Shown here in pieces: positions 23,533 to 33,946 of a stretch of DNA of 64,000 nucleotides. A model generated the notes under the pieces. It worked only from the letters and a program-made list of their open reading frames with translations. It did no database searches and was not told where the DNA came from. Position 1 is the stretch's first letter. Each line of letters starts with the position of its first letter. A program made the position numbers and the translations under genes. This DNA is from Falsihalocynthiibacter sp042445055 (GTDB taxonomy: Bacteria; Pseudomonadota; Alphaproteobacteria; Rhodobacterales; Rhodobacteraceae), in contig NZ_CP170339.1 of NCBI RefSeq assembly GCF_042445055.1, positions 1,612,001 through 1,676,000 of the forward strand, in the 5' to 3' direction.

Positions 23533-26187
23533 ATGCCGAGCTTAAACGACATCCGATCCACCTACCTAGATTATTTCAAGAGCAAAGAACACGCCGTCGT
23601 TGATAGTTCGCCTCTGGTGCCGCGCAACGATCCGACGCTTATGTTTACAAACGCGGGTATGGTGCAATTCAAAAACGTATTCACAGGCGTTGAAAAACGT
23701 GATTATTCGCGCGCAACGACCAGCCAAAAATGTGTGCGGGCGGGTGGTAAGCACAATGACCTCGACAATGTTGGCTACACAGCGCGCCACCATACGTTTT
23801 TCGAGATGCTCGGCAACTTTAGCTTTGGTGATTACTTCAAGGAAGAAGCAATTCCATTCGCTTGGGATCTGCTGACCAAAGATTTTGGTATCAACAAGGA
23901 TAAACTCCTCGTAACGGTTTATCATACGGACGATGAGGCCGCTAATATCTGGAAGAAATACGCGGGCTTGTCGGATGAGCGTATCATTCGGATTCCCACA
24001 GACGATAACTTCTGGTCGATGGGCGCGACTGGCCCGTGTGGTCCGTGCACTGAAATTTTCTATGATCACGGCGATCACGTGTGGGGAGGCCCTCCCGGTT
24101 CTCCTGAGGAAGATGGCGACCGCTTCATCGAGATTTGGAACCTCGTGTTCATGCAGTTCGATCAGCAAGAAGACGGGAGTCGAGTTAACCTTCCTAAACC
24201 GTCGATTGATACGGGCATGGGGCTCGAGCGGATTGCCGCGCTGCTTCAGGGTAGCCACGACAACTACGACACCGACCTCTTTAAATACTTGATTGAGGCT
24301 TCCGCGAGCGTGACTGGGCAAGCTCCATATGGCGACAAGAACGTGCATCATCGTGTCATCGCCGACCACCTTCGTTCGACTTCATTCCTGATCGCTGACG
24401 GTGTGATGCCGAGCAATGAGGGGCGTGGTTATGTGCTGCGCCGGATCATGCGTCGCGCGATGCGCCATGCGCATTTGTTGGGTGCAAAAGATCCCGTTAT
24501 GCATCAGCTCGTTCCCGCGCTGGTTAGTCAAATGGGTGGTGCTTATCCCGAGCTTTCGCAAGGGCAGGCGATGATCCAAGAGACGCTGAAGCTTGAGGAA
24601 GAGCGCTTCCGTCAAACCTTGGATCGCGGGTTGAAACTGTTGGACAACGAGCTTGCTGACCTTCCCGAAGGAGCAGAACTACCGGGTGAAGCCGCGTTTA
24701 AACTCTATGATACATATGGATTTCCGCTCGATTTGACACAGGATGCCCTGCGCGAGAAGGGTCGCACTGTTTCCGTAGAAGGCTTTGATAAAGCAATGGA
24801 AAATCAGAAGGCCATGGCGCGCGCAGCTTGGGCCGGCTCTGGTGAAACTGCGGATGCTGCGATTTGGTTTGAGTTGGCCGATGCACACGGATCAACAGAA
24901 TTCCTTGGTTACGATACCGAGGTCGCTGAGGGGCAAGTTCTGGCGATTGTTGCTGACGGTGCGGCCGAGAAATCCGCTGCCAACGGAGCCAAAGTTCAGA
25001 TCGTTTTGAACCAAACACCATTCTATGCCGAAAGTGGTGGTCAGGTTGGCGATACCGGCTTCCTTAAGACTGATACAGGCCGCGCCAAAATCACTGACAC
25101 ACGTAAATCGGGCGAGCTGTTCGTACATTCTGCGACTGTGACTGAGGGTGAAGTTGCTGTTGGTCAGGGCGCGGAGCTAGAAGTTGATCATGCACGTCGT
25201 TCCGCAATTCGCGCCAACCACTCGGCGACGCACCTTCTCCATGAAGCGCTACGGGGGCGTCTGGGTGACCACGTTGCTCAGCGAGGCTCGTTGAACGCGG
25301 ATGATCGTTTGCGCTTTGACTTCAGCCACGGCAAGGCGCTGGAGGCAGAAGACCTTGAATGTATTAACGCCGAAGTGAATGCTTACATTCGCCAGAATAC
25401 ACCAGTTGATACACGCATTATGACGCCTGATGACGCGCGCGCATTGGGTGCGCAGGCGTTGTTTGGCGAAAAGTACGGTGATGAGGTGCGCGTTGTTTCG
25501 ATGGGCTTGGCCAAGGGGTCTGGTAAGGGGTTGTCTGGCAATACCTATTCGCTCGAACTTTGCGGCGGTACGCATGTGGCGCGTACTGGCGACATTGGCG
25601 CGTTTGTTCTGTTGTCTGATGGCGCGTCTTCGGCGGGTGTACGTCGTATCGAGGCACTCACAGGCGAGGGCGCGCTTGAGTATATTCGCGAGCAGGGCCA
25701 ATACCTTGGCGAGATTACTGGCATGCTCAAAGCACAGCCAGCGCAAGTTTCCGGCCGCGTGAAAGCCCTACTTGATGAGCGTAAATCGCTTCAGAACGAA
25801 GTGGCCCAGTTGCGTCGTGAATTAGCAATGGCTGGCGCAGGAGATGCGGCCGAAACCCGCGACGTAAACGGAGTTACCTTCCTTGCGCAGGTTGTTTCCG
25901 GCGTGAGCGGCAAGGATTTGCCCGATCTCGTGACACAGTACAAATCTCAGGTGAAGTCCGGCGCAGTTCTGCTGATCGCGGACGTGGGTGGCAAGGCGGC
26001 CGTTGCGGCGGGTGTCACTGATGACCTGTCGGATAAGCTCTCGGCGGTTGCCTTAGTACAGGCGGCGGTCGCAGAACTTGGTGGTAAAGGCGGCGGTGGC
26101 CGTCCGACACTCGCGCAGGGCGGCGGCAAAGATGCCTCGAACGCGCAGGCAGCAATTGACGCGGCAGAAGCCGTAATTGGAGGATAG
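23533..26187 (+). CDS. alaS: Alanyl-tRNA synthetase
   Basis: An 884-residue class II synthetase charging tRNA-Ala in the cytoplasm. The N-terminal catalytic core starts LNDIRSTYLDYFKSKEH. The editing domain carries the zinc-type motif HSATHLLHEAL near residue 562 and a later ELCGGTHVARTGDIG. The C-terminal C-Ala/oligomerisation part contains the glycine-rich GGKGGGGRPTLAQGGG. The ATG at 23533 is preferred to an in-frame start nine codons earlier because it yields the family start MPSLNDIR; the ribosome site is weak in either case. Only one base separates its stop from the DUF1330 gene. Confidence 0.97.
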   Translation: MPSLNDIRSTYLDYFKSKEHAVVDSSPLVPRNDPTLMFTNAGMVQFKNVFTGVEKRDYSRATTSQKCVRAGGKHNDLDNVGYTARHHTFFEMLGNFSFGDYFKEEAIPFAWDLLTKDFGINKDKLLVTVYHTDDEAANIWKKYAGLSDERIIRIPTDDNFWSMGATGPCGPCTEIFYDHGDHVWGGPPGSPEEDGDRFIEIWNLVFMQFDQQEDGSRVNLPKPSIDTGMGLERIAALLQGSHDNYDTDLFKYLIEASASVTGQAPYGDKNVHHRVIADHLRSTSFLIADGVMPSNEGRGYVLRRIMRRAMRHAHLLGAKDPVMHQLVPALVSQMGGAYPELSQGQAMIQETLKLEEERFRQTLDRGLKLLDNELADLPEGAELPGEAAFKLYDTYGFPLDLTQDALREKGRTVSVEGFDKAMENQKAMARAAWAGSGETADAAIWFELADAHGSTEFLGYDTEVAEGQVLAIVADGAAEKSAANGAKVQIVLNQTPFYAESGGQVGDTGFLKTDTGRAKITDTRKSGELFVHSATVTEGEVAVGQGAELEVDHARRSAIRANHSATHLLHEALRGRLGDHVAQRGSLNADDRLRFDFSHGKALEAEDLECINAEVNAYIRQNTPVDTRIMTPDDARALGAQALFGEKYGDEVRVVSMGLAKGSGKGLSGNTYSLELCGGTHVARTGDIGAFVLLSDGASSAGVRRIEALTGEGALEYIREQGQYLGEITGMLKAQPAQVSGRVKALLDERKSLQNEVAQLRRELAMAGAGDAAETRDVNGVTFLAQVVSGVSGKDLPDLVTQYKSQVKSGAVLLIADVGGKAAVAAGVTDDLSDKLSAVALVQAAVAELGGKGGGGRPTLAQGGGKDASNAQAAIDAAEAVIGG

Positions 26188-26188
26188 G

Positions 26189-26476
26189 ATGGGCGCACTT
26201 TGGATTGCACATGTAAAGGTCACGGATGACGAGGCCTATGGAAAATATGCCAAGCTCGCGGGCCCTGCGATTGCGGCTCACGGCGGTCATTTCATCGCGC
26301 GCGGTGGAGCATATGAGCAGCTAGAGGGGAATGATCGGCCACGGAATGTGGTCGCTAAATTCCCAAGCCTGCAGGCAGCCCATGATTGCTATTACTCGGA
26401 CGCGTATCAAGAGGCGCTCAGCCACGCACGTGATGCGAGCGAGCGCGATCTGGTGATTGTCGAGACGACTGAATAA
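26189..26476 (+). CDS. DUF1330-family protein
   Basis: A 95-residue protein with the ferredoxin-like (dimeric alpha+beta barrel) fold typical of DUF1330: ALWIAHVKVTDDEAYGKY at the start, then HFIARGGAYEQLEG and VVAKFPSLQAAHDCYYSDAYQEAL. Function of the family is unknown. The ATG at 26189 is set by GGAGG at 26179-26183, inside the end of alaS, so the two are co-transcribed and coupled. An earlier in-frame start at 26177 would overlap alaS and lacks support. A terminator follows immediately. Confidence 0.88.
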   Translation: MGALWIAHVKVTDDEAYGKYAKLAGPAIAAHGGHFIARGGAYEQLEGNDRPRNVVAKFPSLQAAHDCYYSDAYQEALSHARDASERDLVIVETTE

Positions 26477-26479
26477 AAA

Positions 26480-26507
26480 AGCCGCGCATTATTTGCGCGG
26501 CTCTTTA
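26480..26507. terminator. Terminator after the DUF1330 gene
   Basis: AGCCGCGC and GCGCGGCT form a perfect 8-bp stem with a 7-nt loop, preceded by A residues and followed by CTTTACT. It lies between two convergent transcripts. Confidence 0.82.
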
Positions 26508-26517
26508 CTATCTAATT

Positions 26518-26547
26518 TGCGCGCTAACCTTAAGTGGTTAGCGCGCA
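26518..26547. terminator. Second hairpin between convergent alaS and typA transcripts
   Basis: TGCGCGCTAACC and GGTTAGCGCGCA form a perfect 12-bp stem with a 6-nt loop, ending 6 bp before the typA stop on minus. AT-rich flanks on both sides fit a terminator for typA and a back-up for the opposite strand. Confidence 0.8.
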
Positions 26548-26552
26548 TTTTA

Positions 26553-28367
<1,815 letters not shown>

Positions 28368-28482
28368 TGGAGCCTGCCTTAAAAGAAGAGTTGCGCGCCA
28401 CCTAGCGCGAGTTGCGTCAAAAGACCACCCCAAAAGCGAGGGCAACCGCAGAACGCTGCGCAAACCCGCCAAAAAGACGTCT

Positions 28483-28512
28483 AAAATGCAGAACACCCGC
28501 CAAAAGCGGGTG
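28483..28512 (-). terminator. Terminator after icd
   Basis: On minus, CACCCGC and GCGGGTG form a 7-bp stem with a 5-nt loop and a trailing TTCTGCATTTT. It lies 24 nt after the icd stop, before typA. Confidence 0.75.
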
Positions 28513-28535
28513 CCCGTTTTGATATTTGCCGTAAA

Positions 28536-29744
28536 TTAGAGCGCGGCTTGAAGGTTCTCGTCTACTTTCTCGAGGAAGCCCATCGTTGTGAGCCAGCTTT
28601 GATCTGGGCCGACCAATAGTGCGAGATCCTTGGTCATATGGCCGCTTTCGACGGTATCAACGACGACCTTCTCAAGGGTTTCGGCAAATTTGGTGAGTGC
28701 CGCGTTAGAATCAAGTTTGGCACGGTGCTTTAGGCCACCTGTCCACGCAAAGATCGACGCAATCGAGTTGGTCGATGTTGCTTGGCCCGCCTGATGCTGA
28801 CGATAGTGGCGCGTCACGGTGCCGTGCGCGGCCTCGGCCTCAACGATCTTGCCGTCCGGCGTCATCAGTTGCGATGTCATCAGGCCGAGCGAACCGAACC
28901 CTTGTGCGACTGTATCGGACTGAACGTCACCGTCGTAGTTTTTACAGGCCCAAACAAACCCGCCGTTCCACTTCATTGCGCAGGCGACCATGTCATCGAT
29001 CAGGCGGTGCTCATAGTGGATGCCAGCCTTCTTGAAGTCGGCCTCGAACTCTTCTTCGTAGACCTTCTGGAACAGATCAAGGAAGCGACCGTCGTATGCT
29101 TTGAGGATCGTGTTCTTGGTCGAGAGGAAAACCGGCCAGCCAAGTTTTAGGCCATAGTTCAACGATGCACGCGCAAAGTCGATGATGGATGCGTCGAGGT
29201 TGTACATCCCCATGGCAACACCTGCGGCAGGGGCGTCATAGACGTCTTTCTCGATCACAGTGCCGTCTTCGCCAACGAATTTCATCGTCAGTTTCCCTTT
29301 GCCGGGGAAGAGGAAATCTGTCGCTTTGTACTGATCGCCGAATGCGTGGCGGCCAATGACGATTGGTTTGGTCCAGCCTGGAACAAGGCGCGGGACGTTT
29401 TTACAGATGATCGGCTGACGGAATACAACACCGCCCAGAATATTGCGGATCGTCCCATTAGGGGAGCGCCACATTTCCTTGAGGCCGAATTCTTCGACGC
29501 GGGCTTCGTCTGGGGTGATCGTCGCGCATTTGACGCCAACGCCGTGCGTCTTGATTGCTTCGGCAGCGTCGATGGTGATCTGGTCGTTTGTGTCGTCGCG
29601 CGCTTCGATGCCAAGGTCGTAATACTTCAGATCGATGTCGAGATAGGGGAGGATCAGTTTATCCTTGATAAACTGCCAGATAATGCGGGTCATTTCATCG
29701 CCGTCGAGTTCGACGACGGGGTTTTCCACTTTAATTTTAGTCAT
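28536..29744 (-). CDS. icd: NADP-dependent isocitrate dehydrogenase
   Basis: A 402-residue homodimeric, eukaryote-type NADP isocitrate dehydrogenase of the TCA cycle, converting isocitrate to 2-oxoglutarate. The N-terminal VENPVVELDGDEMTRIIWQ, substrate-binding SPNGTIRNILGGVVFR and C-terminal EAAHGTVTRHYRQHQAG are typical. It begins at 29744 with a family-typical N-terminus. It is a single gene with its own terminator. An imperfect dyad with GTATG and CATAC arms at 29813-29832 lies upstream and might be regulatory, though nothing links it to a known regulator. Confidence 0.97.
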   Translation of the reverse strand: MTKIKVENPVVELDGDEMTRIIWQFIKDKLILPYLDIDLKYYDLGIEARDDTNDQITIDAAEAIKTHGVGVKCATITPDEARVEEFGLKEMWRSPNGTIRNILGGVVFRQPIICKNVPRLVPGWTKPIVIGRHAFGDQYKATDFLFPGKGKLTMKFVGEDGTVIEKDVYDAPAAGVAMGMYNLDASIIDFARASLNYGLKLGWPVFLSTKNTILKAYDGRFLDLFQKVYEEEFEADFKKAGIHYEHRLIDDMVACAMKWNGGFVWACKNYDGDVQSDTVAQGFGSLGLMTSQLMTPDGKIVEAEAAHGTVTRHYRQHQAGQATSTNSIASIFAWTGGLKHRAKLDSNAALTKFAETLEKVVVDTVESGHMTKDLALLVGPDQSWLTTMGFLEKVDENLQAAL

Positions 29745-29844
29745 GGGACGCCCTTTGCAATATGAATCAGATTAAGGTGCTTCTAACGCAAACCAGCACG
29801 ATGTCAATTTCTGTATGCATTTGTATACATACTGACGCCACGTG

Positions 29845-30585
29845 CTAACCGCCAATAAGCCACCCTACGAAATAAGCGATCAGAGCACAAATCCCGCCAA
29901 CCATCAGTGTCTCGCCGATACAACGCAAAATACCAACGCGAATTGCGATCCAGCGCAGTACACCCAGCCCAAAGAGCGCAACACCAGAAGCAAGGATACT
30001 CAAATGAAAGGTCCGCGCCGAGGGATCGAAAAGCAGATAGGGAATGAGCGGCATAAAGCCGAAGAACAAGAACGAGAAGAAAGTGTAGAGCGCGTTGGTC
30101 GCGGGGCTCTCGTCATCCGGATTCGCCATGCCGAATTCATAAGTCATCATGAAATCTGCGGCCAGTTCGGGGTGTTTCTCAAGCTGATCTGCGAGATTTT
30201 CCGCATCGCTTCCCTGAACACCACGCAAGTGAAGCATAGCAAGCATTTCCGCGCGCTCTTCTTCGGGTTCGGATTTCTGACGCTCTAGTTCGGAAGCACG
30301 CGTTGCCCGATAGACATCGTGTTCGGCCCGCGAGGATAGAAACTCCCCAAGCCCCATAGCTGTGGCGTCCGCGAATAGGTTCGCAAAACCGAATAGAACA
30401 ACCGCGAGCGTGCCCATCTGTGCAGCACCTTCGGCGCCCGCACCGGCAAAGCCCGCAACCACAGCAAAGGTGGTCACGATGCCGTCGTTTCCGCCATACA
30501 CAATCTGGCGAAGGTTTTCCTGAAGCCCACCGATACCATGCGCTTCACGGCGATGTTTGATGATGTCCAAATCCTGAGAAGTCAT
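29845..30585 (-). CDS. VIT1/CCC1-family membrane protein
   Basis: A 246-residue integral membrane protein of the vacuolar iron transporter family (VIT1/CCC1), which in characterised members moves ferrous iron or manganese. The opening ENLRQIVYGGNDGIVTTFAVVAGFAGA is the family signature. The acidic cytosolic loop, with RASELERQKSEPEEERAEML, matches the metal-binding region. Three hydrophobic stretches close the C-terminal half. The 100 bp between it and icd hold no gene. Whether it exports or stores metal cannot be decided here. Confidence 0.88.
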   Translation of the reverse strand: MTSQDLDIIKHRREAHGIGGLQENLRQIVYGGNDGIVTTFAVVAGFAGAGAEGAAQMGTLAVVLFGFANLFADATAMGLGEFLSSRAEHDVYRATRASELERQKSEPEEERAEMLAMLHLRGVQGSDAENLADQLEKHPELAADFMMTYEFGMANPDDESPATNALYTFFSFLFFGFMPLIPYLLFDPSARTFHLSILASGVALFGLGVLRWIAIRVGILRCIGETLMVGGICALIAYFVGWLIGG

Positions 30586-30640
30586 CGGGCGCTCCGTTTA
30601 GAAAAGCCGCTAAAATACTCCCGGTGGGACAAAGATCAAC

Positions 30641-31234
30641 TTAATTCTGAGTAGCGAAATATGATCCGACGCGATCGCGAATATACGTCCAGACCGTAGG
30701 CGCGCCTCTGCTGACTTTGGTTCCTACACGGGTATCAATTTGATCAAGTGTGACTGAGTATTCACGCCATGAACCACCGCCAGAGGACATGTTCAACGCC
30801 AGCGGTTGAACGCGGTCGATTGACTTGCCAAAGATGGCATCGGGGCTCTCGGCGGCTTCGAATTCGTCCCAGAGCGCGCGAAATTCCTCGGCCTGCGGCG
30901 CAGGAAGTAGCCCGAACAGCCTGTCTGCGGCGCGTTTCTCTTTAGCTTCTTGCTCGGCGGCGTCAAAATCGCCGTGGATCGGGGTGTCGCCCGCATCGAT
31001 CTCAACCAGATCATGCAGAAGCAGCATTTTGATGACGCGGCTAATGTCGACATCCGGCGCAGCATGGTCGGCCAAGACCAATGCATAGAGCGCTACGTGC
31101 CAGCTATGCTCCGCAGAATTCTCAGGGCGTGAATCATCGTGGATCGGCGTTGCGCGCAGGATTTTCTTGAGGCGGTCGGCCTCCTCTAGAAAGGCGAACT
31201 GCGCGGCGAGGTTTTCAGCAGGGATGCGCGTCAT
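30641..31234 (-). CDS. HD-domain hydrolase, YfbR/HDDC2-like
   Basis: A 197-residue HD-domain phosphohydrolase resembling 5'-deoxynucleotidases. The metal ligands are visible as H in ENSAEHSWHVALYAL, the HD pair in LLLHDLVEIDAGDTP, and a later Asp in SIDRVQPLAL. Such enzymes dephosphorylate deoxynucleoside monophosphates. Its ATG overlaps the stop of the 76-codon gene upstream (ATGA), and the alpha/beta hydrolase lies just before that, so the three form one transcription unit. Confidence 0.85.
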   Translation of the reverse strand: MTRIPAENLAAQFAFLEEADRLKKILRATPIHDDSRPENSAEHSWHVALYALVLADHAAPDVDISRVIKMLLLHDLVEIDAGDTPIHGDFDAAEQEAKEKRAADRLFGLLPAPQAEEFRALWDEFEAAESPDAIFGKSIDRVQPLALNMSSGGGSWREYSVTLDQIDTRVGTKVSRGAPTVWTYIRDRVGSYFATQN

Positions 31235-31461
31235 TGGGCTGTCTGTTTGGCGATTTTCGATAAGGAACTCTTGAGAAATGCACGCCCACGCCGCTCCGCA
31301 AGGCGGATACGGATGGACGTTAGGAATGCTTCTTCAAGAGTCGTCGAACTTGCCCCGATGACTTTGGCGACCTCGCGGTAATATTCGTTATCCCCCAAGG
31401 CATCGCCAGCGTCCAACGCGTCTTTTGCCAATCCGTCGGCAAGGTCTTCGAGTACGCCCAT
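31231..31461 (-). CDS. Small conserved-looking protein of unknown function
   Basis: A 76-residue protein that I do not recognise. It is hydrophilic and helical, with an acidic start (MGVLEDLADGLAKDALDAGD) and a basic end (RGRAFLKSSLSKIAKQ). It is accepted as a real gene because it is flanked by a 2-nt gap upstream and a 4-nt ATGA overlap downstream in a tight three-gene unit. No membrane segment or metal motif is seen. Confidence 0.7.
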   Translation of the reverse strand: MGVLEDLADGLAKDALDAGDALGDNEYYREVAKVIGASSTTLEEAFLTSIRIRLAERRGRAFLKSSLSKIAKQTAQ

Positions 31462-31463
31462 AT

Positions 31464-32117
31464 TTAACGCGTGTTCTCGGTTAGGCGACGACGGACATAT
31501 TGATCGACGGTTTCGATCATCGTGTCCATGTATGGCTCTTCAAAGAAGTGGCCGGCACCCTCAAGCTCGGTATGCGTGATCGTGATACCTTTTTGCTCGT
31601 GCAATTTGTCGACCAAAGTGTGCGTATCCGCAGGCGGAGCAACACGGTCGGCTGTGCCATTGATCATCAAGCCAGAAGCAGGGCAGGGAGCAAGGAAGCT
31701 GAAATCATACATATTCGCAGGGGGCGAAACCGAAACAAAGCCTGTGATCTCTGGACGGCGCATAAGGAGCTGCATCCCGATCCAAGCGCCAAAGCTAAAG
31801 CCCGCAACCCAGCAATGCTTGGCATTCGGGTTCATGGACTGAAGGTAGTCAAGTGCGCTCGCCGCATCGGAAAGCTCGCCGACACCTTGATCATATTCGC
31901 CTTGGCTGCGGCCAACGCCACGGAAGTTGAACCGTAGAACGGTAAAACCCATTTTGTAGAACGCGTAATGAAGGTTATAGACAACCTTGTTATTCATCGT
32001 CCCGCCGAATTGTGGATGCGGGTGTAGGATGATTGCAATTGGCGCGTCTTTGGGCTTTTGCGGGTGGTAACGACCTTCGAGGCGGCCCTCAGGGCCAGGA
32101 AAAATCACTTCGGGCAT
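31464..32117 (-). CDS. Alpha/beta hydrolase
   Basis: A 217-residue serine hydrolase of the alpha/beta fold. The oxyanion region reads ILHPHPQFGGTMNNKVV, the nucleophile elbow is GFSFGAW (Ser near residue 110), a probable acid is in NGTADRVAPP, and the histidine is in LEGAGHFFEE. This is the small CocE/DLH-like cytoplasmic group, whose natural substrates are mostly unknown. Starts at 32117 and 32132 are both possible; the first gives the common N-terminus MPEVIFPGPEGRLEG. It heads the hydrolase-small protein-HD unit and diverges from iscR. Confidence 0.84.
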   Translation of the reverse strand: MPEVIFPGPEGRLEGRYHPQKPKDAPIAIILHPHPQFGGTMNNKVVYNLHYAFYKMGFTVLRFNFRGVGRSQGEYDQGVGELSDAASALDYLQSMNPNAKHCWVAGFSFGAWIGMQLLMRRPEITGFVSVSPPANMYDFSFLAPCPASGLMINGTADRVAPPADTHTLVDKLHEQKGITITHTELEGAGHFFEEPYMDTMIETVDQYVRRRLTENTR

Positions 32118-32146
32118 GGGCGTCCGTGTCACTTTCTATTTCGTTG

Positions 32147-32209
32147 AACTAATTTGCCAGAGAATCTTGACGGAAAGCGTCGGGCAAATTAGATCAATTC
32201 TAACTAATT
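32147..32209. promoter_or_regulatory. Repeated AATTAG half-sites between the hydrolase and iscR
   Basis: CTAATTTGCC (32149-32158) and GGCAAATTAG (32183-32192) form a perfect 10-bp inverted repeat across 24 nt. AACTAATT recurs in direct orientation at 32202-32209. The divergent promoters of the hydrolase and iscR lie here, so IscR autoregulation is a reasonable guess, not established. Confidence 0.5.
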
Positions 32210-32357
32210 GCGTTGGGCTAGGACCAAGCGTTTAAACTGACCTAAGCTGCGCATGGGCGAACGTCAATGAAATACCGATTTTAAGCGCGACTCATCGAGA
32301 AGTTTTCGAGATGTGTTGAAAATCGCCACCGCATTTGATTGCGGCAAGGAGGATGCG

Positions 32358-32819
32358 ATGAAGTTAAGTACAAAAGGGCGCTATGCGATGGTCGCACTTG
32401 CTGATCTGGCGCTGCAACCAGCGGGCAAACCCACGTCGTTAAGTGAGATATCAAAACGTCAGGATATTTCGCTGCCATATCTGGAGCAATTGTTCGTACG
32501 ATTGCGCCGCGCAGAATTGGTAACGAGTGTTCGAGGGCCAGGCGGTGGATACCAACTTGCGCGGAGTGCGGACTCAATTCGTGTTGCAGAGATTTTGGGC
32601 GCGGTCGATGAGACAGTTTCAGCGATGCACAAGGGTGCCGGCGCCTCTGGTGGCGCATCGGGAAGCCGTGCGCAGAGCCTGACCAACCGCCTTTGGGAAG
32701 GGTTAAGCGCGCACGTTTATGTTTTCCTGCATCAAACGCGGCTTTCTGATGTGGTGGCCAACGATATGACGCCATGTCCAGCGGTGCCGAACCTGTTCCA
32801 AGTGGTGGACGAAGACTAA
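32358..32819 (+). CDS. iscR: Rrf2-family regulator IscR, no Fe-S cysteine triad
   Basis: A 153-residue Rrf2-family transcription regulator at the head of the suf operon. The winged helix (MKLSTKGRYAMVALADLALQ, then ISKRQDISLPYLEQLF and VRGPGGGYQLAR) is canonical. In classical IscR, three cysteines at about 92-104 bind a [2Fe-2S] cluster; here that region reads HKGAGASGGASGSRAQS with none, and the only cysteine is C140. An IscR with a single cysteine has been described in Rhodobacter, and this fits that type. The start at 32358 has AAGGAGG upstream. Its TAA overlaps the desulfurase ATG (TAATG). Confidence 0.9.
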   Translation: MKLSTKGRYAMVALADLALQPAGKPTSLSEISKRQDISLPYLEQLFVRLRRAELVTSVRGPGGGYQLARSADSIRVAEILGAVDETVSAMHKGAGASGGASGSRAQSLTNRLWEGLSAHVYVFLHQTRLSDVVANDMTPCPAVPNLFQVVDED

Positions 32820-33889
32820 TGAGGCACCCAAGAGCGTATCTGGACTGGAACGCGACGGCTCCGTTGCGAATAGAAGCCCGCGAAGCGATGATTGCGGCGA
32901 TGGAGGTGGTGGGGAACCCCTCGAGCGTGCATGGTGAAGGCCGCAAAGCCAAAGCCCTGATCGAGAAATCACGCGCCCAAGTTGCCGATCTGGTCGGGTG
33001 CGATCCACAGGATATCGCCTTTACCAGTACCGCTACCGAGGCCGCGCAAATGTGGTTCGCGGGAAAAGATGCGCTAAATGGCGCTCAGATCGAGCACGAT
33101 GCCGTGATTGCTCAAGTCGAGGCCGCAGCAAGCGCAGAAATCGTTCCCGTGGACGAAAATGGACAGATTGAGTGGCCCAAAGATCAACCGCTCGACACGC
33201 TTCAGGTCGCCAATTCTGAAACCGGTGTGCTGCAATCGGTGTTCAAGCGCCGTCCCGTAGGTATGGTGGACGCAACACAAGCCGTTGGCAAAATTCCGTT
33301 CAACTTTTCAGAAGCTTACGCACAATCTGCTATCTGTTCTGGACACAAGTTCGGTGGTCCGAAAGGGGCCGCTGCGCTTATCCTTGGCAAAGGTGTTGAG
33401 ATCGAAAACGCCCTTGGCGGAGGTCAGGAAATGGGCCGACGTTCAGGGACCGAGAATGTCATCGGCATTGCCGGATTTGGTGCCGCAGCACAGGCCGCCA
33501 AGCGTGATTTGGAGGCTGGAATTTGGGACGAAGTCGAGAAACTTAGAAACATTCTAGAAAAAGCGCTGGCAGAATCTGTCAAAGAGACTATTTTTGTCGG
33601 AAATAGAAGCGCACGCCTTCCGAACACCAGTTGTTTCCTAACTCCGGGATGGAAAGGGGAAACGCAGGTGATGCAGATGGACCTAGCTGGATTTGCCGTT
33701 TCGGCGGGGTCTGCATGTTCGTCGGGGAAGGTGCGAGCGAGTCGGGTCCTGCGGGCAATGGGCTTTGACGATCAGGAAGCATCCTGCGCGCTACGCGTTT
33801 CGATTGGCCCGGAAACAACAGAGGATCAGGTCCTGCGCTTTGCAGAGGCTTGGACCTCGGCACACAAGCGCCACGCGGCGCGCAAATAA
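32819..33889 (+). CDS. Cysteine desulfurase, IscS/NifS-like
   Basis: A 356-residue PLP enzyme that removes sulfur from cysteine for Fe-S cluster assembly. The PLP lysine is in SGHKFGGPKG, and the persulfide-forming cysteine is in SAGSACSSGKV, which is the longer-loop group I (IscS/NifS) pattern. It starts inside the stop of iscR. It is shorter than E. coli IscS (about 400 residues). A second, SufS-type desulfurase closes the same operon, so the two probably divide labour between the scaffold and other acceptors. A hairpin and a 57-bp gap separate it from sufB. Confidence 0.9.
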   Translation: MRHPRAYLDWNATAPLRIEAREAMIAAMEVVGNPSSVHGEGRKAKALIEKSRAQVADLVGCDPQDIAFTSTATEAAQMWFAGKDALNGAQIEHDAVIAQVEAAASAEIVPVDENGQIEWPKDQPLDTLQVANSETGVLQSVFKRRPVGMVDATQAVGKIPFNFSEAYAQSAICSGHKFGGPKGAAALILGKGVEIENALGGGQEMGRRSGTENVIGIAGFGAAAQAAKRDLEAGIWDEVEKLRNILEKALAESVKETIFVGNRSARLPNTSCFLTPGWKGETQVMQMDLAGFAVSAGSACSSGKVRASRVLRAMGFDDQEASCALRVSIGPETTEDQVLRFAEAWTSAHKRHAARK

Positions 33890-33893
33890 GACA

Positions 33894-33926
33894 GCGCCCA
33901 AGCGGGTGTAAATCGCTTTCGGGCGC
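33894..33926 (+). other. Stem-loop between the desulfurase gene and sufB
   Basis: Outer arms GCGCCC and GGGCGC and inner arms AAGCG and CGCTT form an 11-bp interrupted hairpin with a 9-nt loop. It ends just before the sufB ribosome site (AGGGGG) with no T run, so it may adjust sufB translation or message stability. Confidence 0.5.
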
Positions 33927-33946
33927 AGGAATATAGGGGGTCCGTT

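Noticed and set aside
23566..24369. 267-codon open frame on minus inside alaS
   Set aside because: It is fully antisense to conserved alaS sequence, with no family motif or ribosome site.
29813..29832. Operator before icd (arms GTATG and CATAC)
   Set aside because: The dyad is imperfect inside and fits no regulator I can name, so it is mentioned only under icd.
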